A DNA stretch of 64,000 bases from Coptis chinensis (lineage: Eukaryota; Streptophyta; Magnoliopsida; Ranunculales; Ranunculaceae), in contig CM027381.1 in assembly GCA_015680905.1 (NCBI GenBank), positions 51,588,501 through 51,652,500 on the forward strand, written 5' to 3'. Positions 23,514 to 35,856 of this stretch are shown here, in pieces (position 1 is the stretch's first letter; the number at the start of each line of letters is the position of its first letter). A program made the position numbers and the translations under genes. The notes below the pieces were generated by a model. The model was given only the letters and a program-made list of their open reading frames with translations, did no database searches and was not told the DNA's origin.

Positions 23514-26327
23514 ATGAAAACTTGGTTTCGTAATTCACCTCGTAAACGTTTAATCAGAAGAGCTAATTTTTGTAACAATCTTCCAATTCTGGTTTTGGAG
23601 GAGACCACACCATCGAACTTAGGATCTGATTCTGAATTTGAAACACACACACCACTAGTAGACTTAGAAGATACACCAGAGAGAGTACCATTAGCCACCA
23701 TGGTTGATCAAAGAACTCTTAGCACCTTGTTTTAACCTATCGCGGTTCAACCACCGAATTGCATAGTGATACCCGACAATAACAATAACTATGAGATTAA
23801 GCCCACCATTCTTAATATGTTGCCAAGATATTATGGAAAAACAAATGAAGAACCATATAATCATCTAAGTAAGTTCTTGAGCATATTAAGTACTTTTAAA
23901 GCACCTCATCTTTCCCATGAAGAAACTAGATTAAGGTTGTTGCCCTTGACTTTTGAGGATGCCGCACTACGTTGGTATAGATCCCTACCCTCTAATTCTA
24001 TAACTACTTGGGAGCAACTATCACAAAAGTTTATGAAACAATATTACCCTTTACGTAAGACTGAAGCCATGCAATTGGCTATTTCAACCTTCAAAGGAAA
24101 ACCTAATGAAGAGTTTCATACAACATGGGATAAATTTAATGATTTACTTGTCCGTTGTCCACATCATGGTTTTGACATACTTAATATCGTACATTACTTT
24201 ATAAAAGGTCTTTCACCTATGAACCATCAGTTAATTGAATCAATGAATGGAGGAAGATTTACTAGTCTTACTCCTGATGAAGCCTACACTTTTTTGCAAA
24301 ACTTTTCTGAGAGTTCTAAGGATTGGGCCAATAGTAGTGACCATGAGAACATGGCATGGGTAGATGGGGGGATGAGTTTTAATAAACCAGGTATGTATAA
24401 GGTTAGAAACGATAGTGATCAAGAATTGAAAGCTACACTAGTTAATTTAACCACAGTAATCAAAAACTTAAACAAGAAATTTGATTCATTCACTTTAAAC
24501 CCTCCAAGGAATAATCAACCTCAACAAGCAATGAGTGTCAATCAATTTTGTGAAAATTGTCTTACTACATATCATGACACCTCAGTTTGCTCTATGTATG
24601 TTGCTCAAGGTATTGATGATGTTTGTGCTTTTAATACATTCAAAAGATAGGGTTATCAAAATAATTTTAATAACAACAACAATTATAACCCAGATCTTAG
24701 AAATAACTCAAACAATTCATGGAGACAAAATATGTCTCCACAGCAAAACCAATATGGTTTTCAAGGTAATCAAGGGAACAATAGGCAACAATACATGAAT
24801 AATAGAGGCACAGTAGTACCTTCTCCACAGTATTACTAACAACAACAACAACAACAAACAAACATGAACAGCGAATTAGCTATTGATCCTATGGCTAATC
24901 ACCAAACCCAACCCAACACCATAGATGAAACCATGAAAGCTTTAGCCACCAAAACTGAGAATGAATTCAAAAGAATTGACCAAAAATTTGATGTTATGAC
25001 TCAACAGATGAGCCAACAATTCAATCAGATACTAGCTAGTCTAGCCGAGAGACCCAAAGGAACCTTACCAAGCCAACCTGAACAAAATCCAAAAGGTAGA
25101 AATGTTTATCAAGTTGAAACCACCCTTTCATCCGCATCCACAAAGGGAGTTAACTCGATATCTACCCTTAGGTCAGGAAAGAAAGTAGATAACAAAGTTG
25201 ACATACCTGATTCTAATGAAGTTGTTATAACAAAAGATAAGGAAAAACCACTTGAAACTGAGAAAACCAAAGAGCAGGTAACCGAAAAAATTCCACCCGC
25301 ACCATTCCCCTCTAGGTTAAAAGATAACAAAAAGGAAGCACAATATAATGAGATCATGAATATTTTTAAAAATCTACATATCAATATTCCTTTTCTAAGT
25401 GCAATTAAACAAATACCTTCATATGCTAAATTTATAAAAGACCTAGTAAAGAAGAAAACAAATATTCCTAAGGACGCTTTTATTGCACAAAGTTGTTCAT
25501 CCTTTCTACAGAACAAAGCCGTAGTAAAACATAAGAACCCCAGTAGTCCTATAGTTACGTGTAAAATAGGAGAGGACTACACTGATCAAACATTATTGGA
25601 TTTAGGTGCTAGTGTGAATTTTTTACCTTACTCAGTTTATAAACAACTAAGGTTAAAGGACTTGAAACCAACAAATGTTAGACTACAGTTAGCAGATAGG
25701 TCTATTAAGATTCCACGAGGGGTAATAGAGGATGTCATTATCAAGGTCTCTAATTTTTATTACCCCGTTGATTTTATAGTTCTTGACATTTTATCTACAA
25801 ATGGAAACCAAATTCCTATCATCTTGGGTAGACCATTCTTAGCTACAACAGAAGCTTTAATTAATTGTAGGAATGGGAACATGTCCATCACTTTTGGAAA
25901 TATGAGAGTAGACGTAAACATCTTTACACTATTTAGAAACCTTGACGATGATACGGAAAAAATGGATGATCTATGTGCAATACACACAATAGCTAATAAA
26001 AGTTTTAGGAACACTCACTACAAAGATCCATTTTTATCATGTGTATCACAATTAGGCATGAATTATAACAAGGATAGTGTTATACACCATATTAATACAT
26101 TGCTAGACATTGGTCAACCTCATACAAAAATAGAAGGCATTCGAGCATCTTTATGTCAAGCTACTTTTAATCGTAAATTTATCAAAGATTTAATTAAGAT
26201 GACTCATCCTCTACTAAAATGTATAAGCCACGCATGGAAAAGAAGGAAGATAAAAAGAGCAAAAATCGGATTACAAACAAGTTTTAAGTCTAGGGAATAT
26301 GACTATATAAGGCCCATAAATTTATAA
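23514..26327 (+). pseudogene. Athila Gag-protease polyprotein, three nonsense codons
   Basis: A single frame of 938 codons (ATG 23514, final TAA 26325-26327) has no frameshift but three in-frame stops: TAA 23733, TAG 24648 and TAA 24837. Gag capsid (Retrotrans_gag) occupies about 23770-24330, with 'YYGKTNEEPYNHLSKFL', 'LTFEDAALRWYRSLPSNSI', 'WEQLSQKFMKQYYPL' and 'CPHHGFD', all Athila hallmarks. A CX2CX4HX4C zinc knuckle 'CENCLTTYHDTSVC' is at 24550-24591 and an Asn/Gln-rich tail follows. A Glu/Lys linker and then the protease 'LLDLGASVNFLPY' (about 25588-25630) and 'PIILGRPFLATTEALINC' follow. The C-terminal 'FNRKFIKDLIKMTHPLLK' resembles the RT connection of A1 ('FYRRLIEDFSKIAKPLTN'), which suggests a deletion joined the protease tail to the end of RT. 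The stops at 24648 and 24837 look like C-to-T changes in Gln codons. Confidence 0.85.
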
Positions 26328-27692
26328 AATTAATTACCTAAGCTAGTTAGGGGGGTAACCATAAGTTTCCCCCCTCTATGTTGGCTGGCGACATTAAATG
26401 TAGCGCTTATGGGAGGCAACCCAAGTAGTTAAATAGATAGTTTAATCAGTAGCTCATGACAAGGAAATCGAGCTGAGAAAATAAATGCGTACCTGAACCT
26501 GTGCTGAAGATATAAAGTAAAAAAAAACTCACCGAATTCTTGAGTTTTTTATATTTCCACCAAAATAACTGTGAGTAGCTTTCTCCAAATCCAATTCAAA
26601 CAATGATAGAGGACTAGGGAAGTTCCAATATAACCAGGAAAACTAACCTAGTTCATGCAAAGCAAAAGAGGGAGAGTGCGATAGATTTTAGAATTTGAGT
26701 TAAGATAGGAGTTGAAATCTGCCCAGCATCAGGAAGCTGTAGCTTCATGATTATGACTAGTAGAGACGTGGAGTACTTCTGAAAGTTTTCCTATAAAGCT
26801 ATATTTTGTAGCGTCTCCTGCGTTCCCTACATCAACACTTTCTACATCTCTATATTCTCTATTCCATCGCCATAAAAGGTTCGGGAAGGAGCTTGAAGTA
26901 TCAAGAGTATGAAGAATTAATCTATTTTTAGTCGTTATGGTATAGTATTAGAAAGAGGGTACGTAGAAGTTAATTTTATTTTCTACTGTCATGGGATTAG
27001 TTGTTTTTAATTTCTTAAAATGCCAATAGTTTATGGAGTGAGTGATTAGTTTTTATGAATAAGAATTAAATTGATATGAGCTTAGGAGTGTATGCGTGAT
27101 GCATATATATGTTAACTTGTGCCTTAGTAAGGTGGAATTCTTCTCTATTACAGACTAGTTCTCTATTCCTGACTAGTGAGTTAGAATCCTACTTTGTTTT
27201 GGATTCCAATCCTAATCAAAGTATAAATATAATCAATTTGGGCCTAAAAACTAAACCAAAGCCCACCCCTACTAGTGTATTATTGGAGAAACCAGAGAAA
27301 AGCCCGATATATCATTCTACCATTTTGCTTATCTTCTACCTCCATCCGCACTAAATAGTAAAACACTCCACCTTCAACTTTAATCCGATAGTAAAAACTC
27401 GATCACTCTAAAACCACCACTCAACTACCTCATCGTCATTTAACTCCACCCATTAACAGGCGCTGCAACTTCCAGTTACACCTACCCAAGACGTGGAGCA
27501 CTTGCTAACTGGCAAGATTGACCGCCGGTCAGTTCCCAATTTTTTTGGAATTCTACAATTTCAAACATTATTTTAGATGTCCTGCTTTCCTGATTAACCG
27601 CTCAAATTTTTGCTAGTTTCACTGCTCAACTTCGGTTATGGGTTGTCGAAATTCTCGATTTGAATTTGGGTTTCTATCTGTTTAATGTTGTA

Positions 27693-27850
27693 TGGAAGGA
27701 GACATTAGGAAATAAAGGGCGATCATGTGATGAAGAATTGGTATTTGGTTGGGCCGAGTGAAACAGGAGAGAGACAGTAGGAAATAAAGGGCGATCATGT
27801 GATGAAAAATTGGTATTTGGGTAGGCTGAGCGAAACAGGAGAGAAATAGT
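27693..27850. repeat. Tandem duplication of about 74 bp
   Basis: Two near-identical units carry 'TAGGAAATAAAGGGCGATCA', 'ATTGGTATTTGG' and 'GAAACAGGAGAGA' in the same order. They lie in the non-coding 3' part of D. Confidence 0.7.
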
Positions 27851-30209
27851 CCTAAATTATGAACTTAATAACTTTTCGATTACCCTAACTCTTGATTGAT
27901 CAGGCGCTTAAGTATGCAGTCCTAAATTTCACCCCTGTGGTTCTGTTGTACAAATAGTTGCACATGGCAGCTAAATGAAAAATTCACACAGAACTCTGTT
28001 ATGGAGAGTTGTTTGATAACAATGCCATGAATGGATTTTTTTAAAACAAGAATGTGAAAATGGGGTTGGGACTGTCTCTTTTACTCTAAGAGGGACAAAT
28101 GGCACGAAGATATTATTTGATATTTTTATGATTATCGAATTGATTATGAGAAGGCGAGTGGCCTGGGAAAATGGAGTTGTATTGGGATAATCAATCCGAG
28201 CTTATTAACTGATTTTCTGGTAGAGAAATTTGGACTCTCCCAGTTCCGCATTTTCTTAATAAATATTTTTGATCACTCATATACTTGATTGTCTATTATG
28301 GTTTTATCACTTTTATTTGTAGGTAGAGACAAATCTTGTATTCCGTGCAACAATAAACCATTGATTTAAGTTATTATTATTATTATTATTCATTGTTTAA
28401 TTATTATTTTTTATTTTTCAGTCGTGTCATTTGTTCATGTGACTCTTACATTCCACTCTAGCACCTTTTCTCCACCTTTTTGGAGACGTGTAACTCTATG
28501 GAATGAGCACATAACAAATATTTAGTTGTTGTAGTAATTTTAATCCTCATGAATCATCACTCTTATTTGTTTTGTTAAGGATATAAATTCTACAGATTTT
28601 AGCTGATGTAATTTTGCACGCATTTAAGGTAATATCCTTCTTTCTCTGATTATTTCAATTATGGTAAGCTTTCAGTTATTTTATTTAGTCATTGAGGACA
28701 ATGCCATACTTAAAATTTTGCAATATTTTAATTACAATATTTGGGAAGTTTATATGTGAATTATGGTGATTATAGGTGAAAAGTATATTTTTATCGTTTA
28801 AACTGGCTAATGAAATTGGAAATTATAAGTCATGACCAGGATTAGTAAGACTTTTAGACTAAGTTTCTATTACTAGAAATAGATCTCACTGATAAAAGTC
28901 TTAGTCTAGAGTAAGTTCATATAATACACCACTAGAGGAATTTCAAATAAAAGAGCAACTTAAACTTCTACCAAACTAGAGGATTAGTATAGAGACTTAA
29001 CATGTGAGACTTGAGCCTTTCAATTTTAAATTTCTTGGAGAGTCTTTACGTAAATCTGAGTCCAAGTTGACTCAACCATTTTTCTGTGCTTAAATTCGTT
29101 GTGTAGTTTCATTTATTCTTGATTTGGTCAATCACAAGGTGGCATCAACTGGGGAGATAGCCATTAGGTCTTGTAGTCTATTCAAACCCGAATATCATAC
29201 TGATAATTCAAGTAGTGAACCAATCAGCCTTTATCCCACCTAGTAGGATTATCATGTTAACCACTTTTGAGCCTTATATATTAAACCTTTTATTCTTAAA
29301 CCAATCATCTTAAACCCAACTCCAGATAAGGAGTATATCCCATATTATTAGCCTTACCCATATTTCTGAGGATTTCTAAAGAACTAAAGAGAAAGCTAGA
29401 ACAAAGAAGATTTTGAAGGAAATTTTACCAAAGTCAAATGAAGAAAATCATTCCTTTTGCTCAAAGAAAAAAAAAAAAAAAATAAAGAAAACAAAACAAA
29501 AGAAAAAAGAAAAAGAAAAAAGAAATATAAATAATTGAGCAAAAGTAGTGATAGAGTTCAAGTGTTGCAGTCTACAAGTGAAGAAAATTTCCAAGAAGGT
29601 CAAAAGCACAAAGTCTTTAGTATATTCTCAGAGATTTTTGAATCATTTTTACCCTTTTCTTGTTAACCTGTCCTAAGCCCTGTTTTAATACCCAGACTTA
29701 TCACTAAAGTATGATATGAAGTTTAGAATAGGTGAGAGGATGCTAAAGTGAAGGACCCGACACTTCAAATGTGATTGACATTCTTTCCATGAGACTTTAT
29801 TTATATATTTGCAAATTTCCGTCTTTCTGACTAAATATGTGGGATGTTCTACTTTTTACTCATTTCCCTACATATGGAGGTAAAATATAAAACTTATCTG
29901 AGAGAGATTTTCTTGTGAGTGTATGAAATGGTGAGATTTGAAGTCAAAATACTAATCCAAAGGTGAGGTAGAAATTACGTTGCTTGGAAAAGAGAAATAA
30001 ATCAAAATGGTTAAAAATGAATAAGCTCTAGTTAGGATGATTAGTCAGTCTTTTCTATCTTTATGAATAGAACTTTAGCCTAATGTTTTATGATCATGGG
30101 TGTGATAAGTAGTAACCTTTTGATTTAGACATTTTAACTGAAAAAATTGTTTTCTCTAGATTTCACCATAGTTCATATGTAAAATTGATTTTGTGGGTAT
30201 ATCAACTGA

Positions 30210-30290
30210 AAACCCTCACGAGGCTATAACTCGTCCTTTAAGGGTAACTTAAAGGTTTAAGGCCTTGTTGCATATGGTAAATGCAATCGC
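30210..30290 (+). other. Stem-loop array upstream of polypurine tract, element D copy
   Basis: SL1 is ACGAG/CTCGT (30218-30234). SL2 is CCTTTAAG/CTTAAAGG (30235-30255) with loop GGTAA. SL3 is TTGCAT/ATGCAA (30268-30286). SL2 has a different sequence from the other elements (CCACTAGG/CCTAGTGG) yet is fully paired, a compensatory change. Confidence 0.65.
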
Positions 30291-30388
30291 GATGCCTACG
30301 AAAGTGAGTTAGTTTATTATTTAATTAGTATTGTTAGCTTTGAACACTTCTCTAGTATACCACATATTTGTTAAGAGACTAGCAAAAT

Positions 30389-30684
30389 GCTAGTTGGGGG
30401 TTGTGATAAGTGCTTAAAAGTAATGATTTATAACCCCAATTATGTGTATGTTAGTCTCCATTTTATATTTAAATATTCTAATATGATGCAATTTGAGTTT
30501 TTGTAGGTCAAAGAACCTAAATGTGAAATATGGAGGGAAAAGAAGTCAAACAAGTCAAAAAGGAGTCACTGGGAATTACAGCTAAAGGCCTAGGGCAAAA
30601 ATATCATATTTGTCTCCATAAGTGTCAAGCCTAATGGGACTCTAAAAGAGGATAATAATTGAGATAGAAGATTCTTCAATCTGA
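30389..30684 (+). repeat. Polypurine tract and truncated 3' LTR of D
   Basis: The tract GCTAGTTGGGGGTTG (30389-30403) is followed by TGATAAGTGCTTAAAAG, matching the 5' LTR start. Similarity continues to about 30684 ('TTCAATCTGAT') and then stops abruptly; about 1.2 kb of LTR is missing. Confidence 0.8.
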
Positions 30685-31329
30685 TTAGTATAAAAATACC
30701 TCCAATTATAGTTGACAAAGCAATGAAGGGACTTTGTCTTCCCAATACTAATATGACTGTTGGACTCCATGCAGATAGCATAGCAGTTCTGCAAAGGACT
30801 GATGTTCTCTAAATATTCTATTTCCAACCCGTTCTGCAAAAAGAAAACCAGCTATCGACCTCAAGTCTACAAGGAGCTATGTTTAAAAGTAAATGGCATA
30901 CAGGGATCTACAACTATTAGGACCTTGAAGTTAAATTAGGTAGCATGACAAGATGAACCATTGAGCTTTTGCGTCAAACTTAAGTTATTTAATGGATAGA
31001 TAGATATAGTAGAGAGATTATTACATAAAAAGAAAAGATTGTGAAATAATTATGAAATGGATAGATAGATATAGTAGAGAGAGCAGAAAGAAACATGGCG
31101 GTTATTTAATGGTCTGATTCATTTAATAAAGTTGTGATTCCTGAGTTCAATCTCTAGGCATGGGAATAAGATCTCAAGTTTTATCGTTAGATCATGTAGA
31201 AGCTATAAAAGATAACAACAATTCAGATTTTTTATGCCAAAATGAACAAAAAACAATAAGGCAAACTGTAAGATTATTTAGCTTTAACAAGTAGCAACAC
31301 TGCGTAAAGGTGTTGTTACACATACCTCG

Positions 31330-31474
31330 CTAGGAGCAATTATGAATTGTTCTTTCTCCACGCATATGGAAGCTCTCAGCATCTCTGTTGCAACTACTAC
31401 CCTTTGCATCTTCTTAGCTTCAACATCCATTGATTTTGTTAGTGTCTCTACGTTCTTTGCCAACATCTGTAAGA
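31330..31474 (-). pseudogene. Exon-like segment of captured gene, unidentified
   Basis: On the minus strand TCTTACAG precedes an open stretch encoding 'MLAKNVETLTKSMDVEAKKMQRVVVATEMLRASICVEKEQ' and ends in GAG|GTATGT, a good 5' splice site. The peptide is charged, helical and probably coiled-coil. I do not recognise the family. It lies inside CACTA-linked sequence, so capture of a host gene fragment is the likely explanation; a real low-expressed host gene is the alternative. Confidence 0.35.
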
Positions 31475-33705
31475 CTGTAACACCACGAGTTGCAACCTAG
31501 AGTTAGGTATTAGGCTGGATATATACAAAAAAATTGAGAAGATTGCATGAGAACATTGACCTCAACAGCATCATGGCTTGACTATATTTATGCCCAGCGT
31601 TACTCTACCAATAGAGTTTGAATTGAACAAGATAAAATAATGGGTAAGAGGTAGAAACAATGAAGAACAAGAAGCATTTGTAATCTGCCTGCTTCATCAA
31701 CCCATATTATACGTTCTTGATTGAAAATTTTCATATGTGGAGATTAATAATATTTACTTATAATTGTATCAAACCTCCATCTTGAAACAAGCAAGCAAAT
31801 AACAAAACACAAGTACCTCGCACAGAAACATAGATGTCCTATGGATGATAAGATAAGCATGTATTACTTGAAGGCCATCACATTTGTAGCTAGTACACAC
31901 TAACCCCGTCAAAAAAGATATTGTAAATAATGCCTAGTATGTACTTGTATAAATTTATTTGTACTGTATTTTGAGTCCTTAATATTCCCCTAAACCAAGC
32001 TATGAACTAGTGAACTAGGCATAAAATCTCCACATGGTAGCATGCAATGCATACTTGCTAACCAAAAGATATAAGAAGAAATCTACAAGACAATCTATAG
32101 TAGCAAGGACATCCAACTACACTTGAATCATTCTTCACTTAGTTACAAAACTTGAATCTTTCCCAAGTTGAGAAGTCCCTAACAACACTTAAATGAGATC
32201 TTACTAACACTTGAATCATTCTTTTGCTTAATTACAGACTCAGGGTGAGAAGTTGACATCTTTTTCCTTTTCTTCGAATAGAATCTGATGAGAAACAAAT
32301 TTCTAATTGTGTTTCTAAACATGGTATGGTCCATAAAATATTTAACAGGGAACTACTAAATGCAATATTATCTACTGAAGCTCATGTGGAGTAAAGAAAT
32401 TCATTTTCCATTCCCCGTATACAAAACAGATAAAAGTCATACCTATACGGCATCAGAGACTACTCGATCTTAATCTAGAGTTGCATTAGCTTAGGCCTGC
32501 AACTTGTTCATTAGGCTGTAACAAGGCAAGCATAGAGACTACAATAAGTCTAAGAACCAAAATGACGACAACATAACATAATGGTCAATGGAGGCAACTT
32601 ACATAGCTCATTGCAATATTTTAAATAGCTCGTGGCAACAAATCGAGAGAAAAAAGACCTCCAAATGGTGTAGTGTGTCATCACCTTCCCTAGGAAGAAC
32701 AATCACACGAGTAACTTTCATTAAATTTGGACAAACTACAAAAAGAAACCTTCTCTTCGAATAAATCACAAAAAAGTTGGTATTAGAACAATAAATCAAT
32801 TGAGGAAGGTATATAGAAGCAACAACAAGAATGATGGAAGAACTAAATCATCTAGAAATCCATCAGATTAGAACTTATGCTATGAGCATGATAAAGACCA
32901 CGGTAACTAGTCATTAGTCACTCACCTGATATTAACTAATCCCCATCCACCATGATGGATTTGAAAGTACAACAAGAAGATCATTCTCCTACAAATCAAC
33001 TAAGAAGACAAAAAATAAATGTCCCTCACATTTTGGACTAATTATTCAAGGGAAAGAGAGTATCACAAGCAATATGGATATTAATTTTATTTGTGATTGA
33101 TTACAAAAAGGTATTATGAAGCAGAAGATTTTAACACCCAATACCTCACCGATTCTACTGAGAATATCACTAAATGATATGATAAGGGTGGGTGCAAACA
33201 TTTGATATAACTATTCTTCAATTCAAAAAAATATATCGAAAACCAGCACAAAAAGAAAAATATAATTGCTAGTTTACCCGAATGACATCCCTAATAGAAA
33301 TAGAGGATGTATTAGTCGATGAAGGTAGCCCTTTGACTCAATAGTTGAAAGGAAGAGGTAATTTATCATTAGGAAGAGTAAAATGACAAACCTGAATTGG
33401 CCTGGAGTTCCATTTCAACTACCTAGCTAGCTACTAAAAATGTAAAACTCAGGGAGAACTCAAACCTATACTCAAAATTACCAAGAATATGCAAAACAAT
33501 TAAACAGACAACTAAGCTAATGCCCTATAAACCTTCTGAAAGTTAACCATGGATAGTTGACACAAGAAATGCCCAATAAACAATAGGATTTACGCAAACA
33601 TAAAAACCAACCATCAACGAACAATAGATAATTGAAGATAAAATTGCAAAAGCTACTAATTGCATCGGTAAATCAACAAATGGATAGATTAACTTACAGC
33701 TTCTG

Positions 33706-33761
33706 GTCATCACTGATTTCAATCTTTTTCTAGCAACCAGTGATTGGATTGGCGCCATTGA
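33706..33761 (-). pseudogene. Possible first coding exon of captured gene
   Basis: On the minus strand an ATG at 33761 opens 'MAPIQSLVARKRLKSVM', preceded by TTTACAG and followed by a GTAAGT donor. The basic N-terminus could be a targeting peptide. It is upstream of, and in the same orientation as, the exon-like segment at 31330-31474. The function is unknown. Confidence 0.3.
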
Positions 33762-34770
33762 ACTGTAAAGAAGACACAAGAAAATAAACACTGAGATTTA
33801 GAAAGCAAACTCTATCTACGGATTTTATTTAACATCTAAGAAGATAGGTTTTGAGATGGAACATTCACTTTGTTGAATGGAGTTGCGGAAGTGGAGGACT
33901 AGTTGATGAAAATTGGCGTTACCAATTTTCTCAATTGAAAACAAAGGTAAAAGAACAATTTATTTGTCAACTGTCGAACAATTAAAAACACAGCTTTAAT
34001 CAATAAATCCCAAAAAGAATAATAATAGATTAACTAAAAGTCAAAGCTTTCTTCTTTGTTGAGGATTACCAAAACTAAAAATCAAAATCAAAAGAGATGG
34101 CAGTATATCAAAATCAACTTTTTAACATAATCTTTCGTCTGAGAAAAGAAAAGAAATTGCTAGCTTACCTTAACTGCAATGGTATTTAATGAAGAAAGCA
34201 GAGAAGGTTGAAGCTTCGATGGTGGAAAAGATAATGGTTATGGTGGGTGCGGTTGAAAAAGATGAAATTGCTACTGATTAGTTTTAGTCAAAAGTGCCAA
34301 CTTTAAGTCTTTTTTAGTTTTAGTTAAAAGTGCTTGGACTTAAAAGTTAAAACTAGCCCTGCGACAAACTTTTCGTGTGAAAAAGAAGTACCCGCCCAGG
34401 AAACACCCATTAGCCAATAGCCACGCCAATAGCATTGCAACACAGTCATTCTTAATAAATTTTTAATAGTCATAAAAATCAATTACAACAGTAGAGATGT
34501 TGCAACAGAGTGCGTACACTGTAGTAGCATCTCCAGCGTTGTAAATAATAAATTTCTTCAAAAAAAAATATTTTTTTGATTTTGAGAAATATTTAATTGT
34601 GAACATTTGCCACGCCATTGACGTCTCAACAAATAGTTCCAAGTGAGTTGGGTAAGATAAGACGACAAACATTTCGCAGCACTTAAAGGTGTTGCAAAAG
34701 ACCCATTTTAGCAACATTTTTTAGGCACGGCAAAAGGGTGCGCTACAATAGATCCCTTCTGTTGTAGTGA

Positions 34771-35854
34771 TAATTAGGAATTAGAATACCATTTGTTATG
34801 CTAAAGCATTGACAATTAGATTACAACATTTATTTGTTAGTTGATTAAGTCGAATCAAGGTGGAATCGAATTCCCCTAATTCTCTATTGTCAAGTTAGTA
34901 TTTGAAGTAAATTAGTTTTTAGTTAGTTTTTTAATTAGTTTAGATTGAAATAATTTAGTTTAGATCTAGTTTTATTGCATTAAATTAGTTTTTATAGATT
35001 AATCTAATTAGTGTTTAGAACAAGATTTAGTTTTTAAAATCAATAATTAGTTTGTATTTCAAGTTTTAGTTTCTAATTCAATATTTGATTCATAGATTTA
35101 GTTTTTCTTAAATTTATAATTAGTTATTCATAATCTTAGTTCTACATTAGTTTTAATTTCAATTTTAATTCATTTGATTCTTAGACTATTGTTCTATTCG
35201 TTTAATCAAGTTTATTTCAAGTTTATTTTAATCAAGTTTAGTTTAATTTAATTATGTCTTTCTATTATTATTTATTGTCAATAAATCCAATGAAACTAGG
35301 CTAAAAACTCCATTAGAGGAGGTTAAAGAAGTCATGTGAGGATGATTGCTTGTTAGAATAGTTGTTATATAGAATATAATTTCAAGTTCATTATTATGAG
35401 TGTTTAGAGATAAACCTCATAATGATGAACTAGAGTTTAGAGCCACCATCAAAGAGATTTGTGGTGGAGCTAAACTCTCATGCTAGTGGAACCTTGATTC
35501 GAGAGGACTTGATATTCACTAGGGATCAATATTCGATTCGATGACTAACTAATAGCCAATCGAATTGCATGGTGGAATTTTCCCCCTCTATGTTCTTCCA
35601 ATTCATTAAATTCACATTTTAATTGCTTAGTTAAATTAGTTTTAGTTTAAATAAATCACAACACTACTCTCATTGTTCTCACCATTGTTTCCTTGTGTTT
35701 GATTAATTGAATTCATTTAAGTCTAGATAGATTAAGAGTGGAACGATTCTATACTCTATATATTGAATGAATATATATGTGAGAGTAGGAAATAAATAAT
35801 TGATACCGTCAGAATAAAGTTAGAGTAATCTAGTCGAGTTTTTACAGGTTATCA
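34771..35854 (+). repeat. Partial 5' LTR of element C
   Basis: The right end TTATCA (35849-35854) abuts the primer-site array. The last 250 bp resemble the 3' LTR ('CTCACCATTGTTTCCTTGTG', 'GAGAGTAGGAAATAAATAATTG'), but upstream of about 35280 the sequence differs from 41194-42506. The left end is cut by the CACTA terminus at 34770. The mismatch between the two LTRs suggests a recombinant element. Confidence 0.65.
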
Positions 35855-35856
35855 AA

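Larger units (their letters stand above)
26328..30403 (+). mobile_element. Element D 3' untranslated internal region
   Basis: No gene is seen in these 4 kb. At 26395-26430 'TAGCGCTTATGGGAGGCAACCCAA' is the sequence that typically follows the pol stop of Athila elements, so the pol deletion lies upstream of it. 27693-27850 holds a 74-bp tandem duplication, 28376-28392 an ATT microsatellite, and 29467-29530 a purine/A-rich tract. The stem-loop array and polypurine tract close the region. Confidence 0.65.
21000..30684 (+). mobile_element. Element D: Athila retrotransposon lacking RT and integrase
   Basis: This comprises a 5' LTR, a primer site, a repeat leader, a single gag-protease frame (23514-26327), a long non-coding 3' part, a polypurine tract and a truncated 3' LTR (30404-30684). 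RT, RNase H and integrase are missing between the protease and the 3' region, so D is a deletion derivative of an Athila element. The 3' LTR breaks off at 30684 where unrelated CACTA-linked sequence begins. Confidence 0.85.
30685..34770. mobile_element. CACTA-type element, right end, with gene-like minus-strand sequence
   Basis: The right terminus at 34757-34770 reads CACTACAACAGAAG on the minus strand. 34430-34760 is packed with subterminal motifs (TTGCAACA, GTTGCAAAAG, TAGCAACA, GCCACGCCA) in both orientations. The left terminus was not found; sequence starts abruptly at the D LTR break. The interior shows no transposase but has exon-like minus-strand segments with splice-like borders (see 31330-31474 and 33706-33761). 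A short direct repeat, ATGGATAGATAGATATAGTA, occurs at 30991 and 31056. The element interrupts the 5' LTR of element C. Confidence 0.55.
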
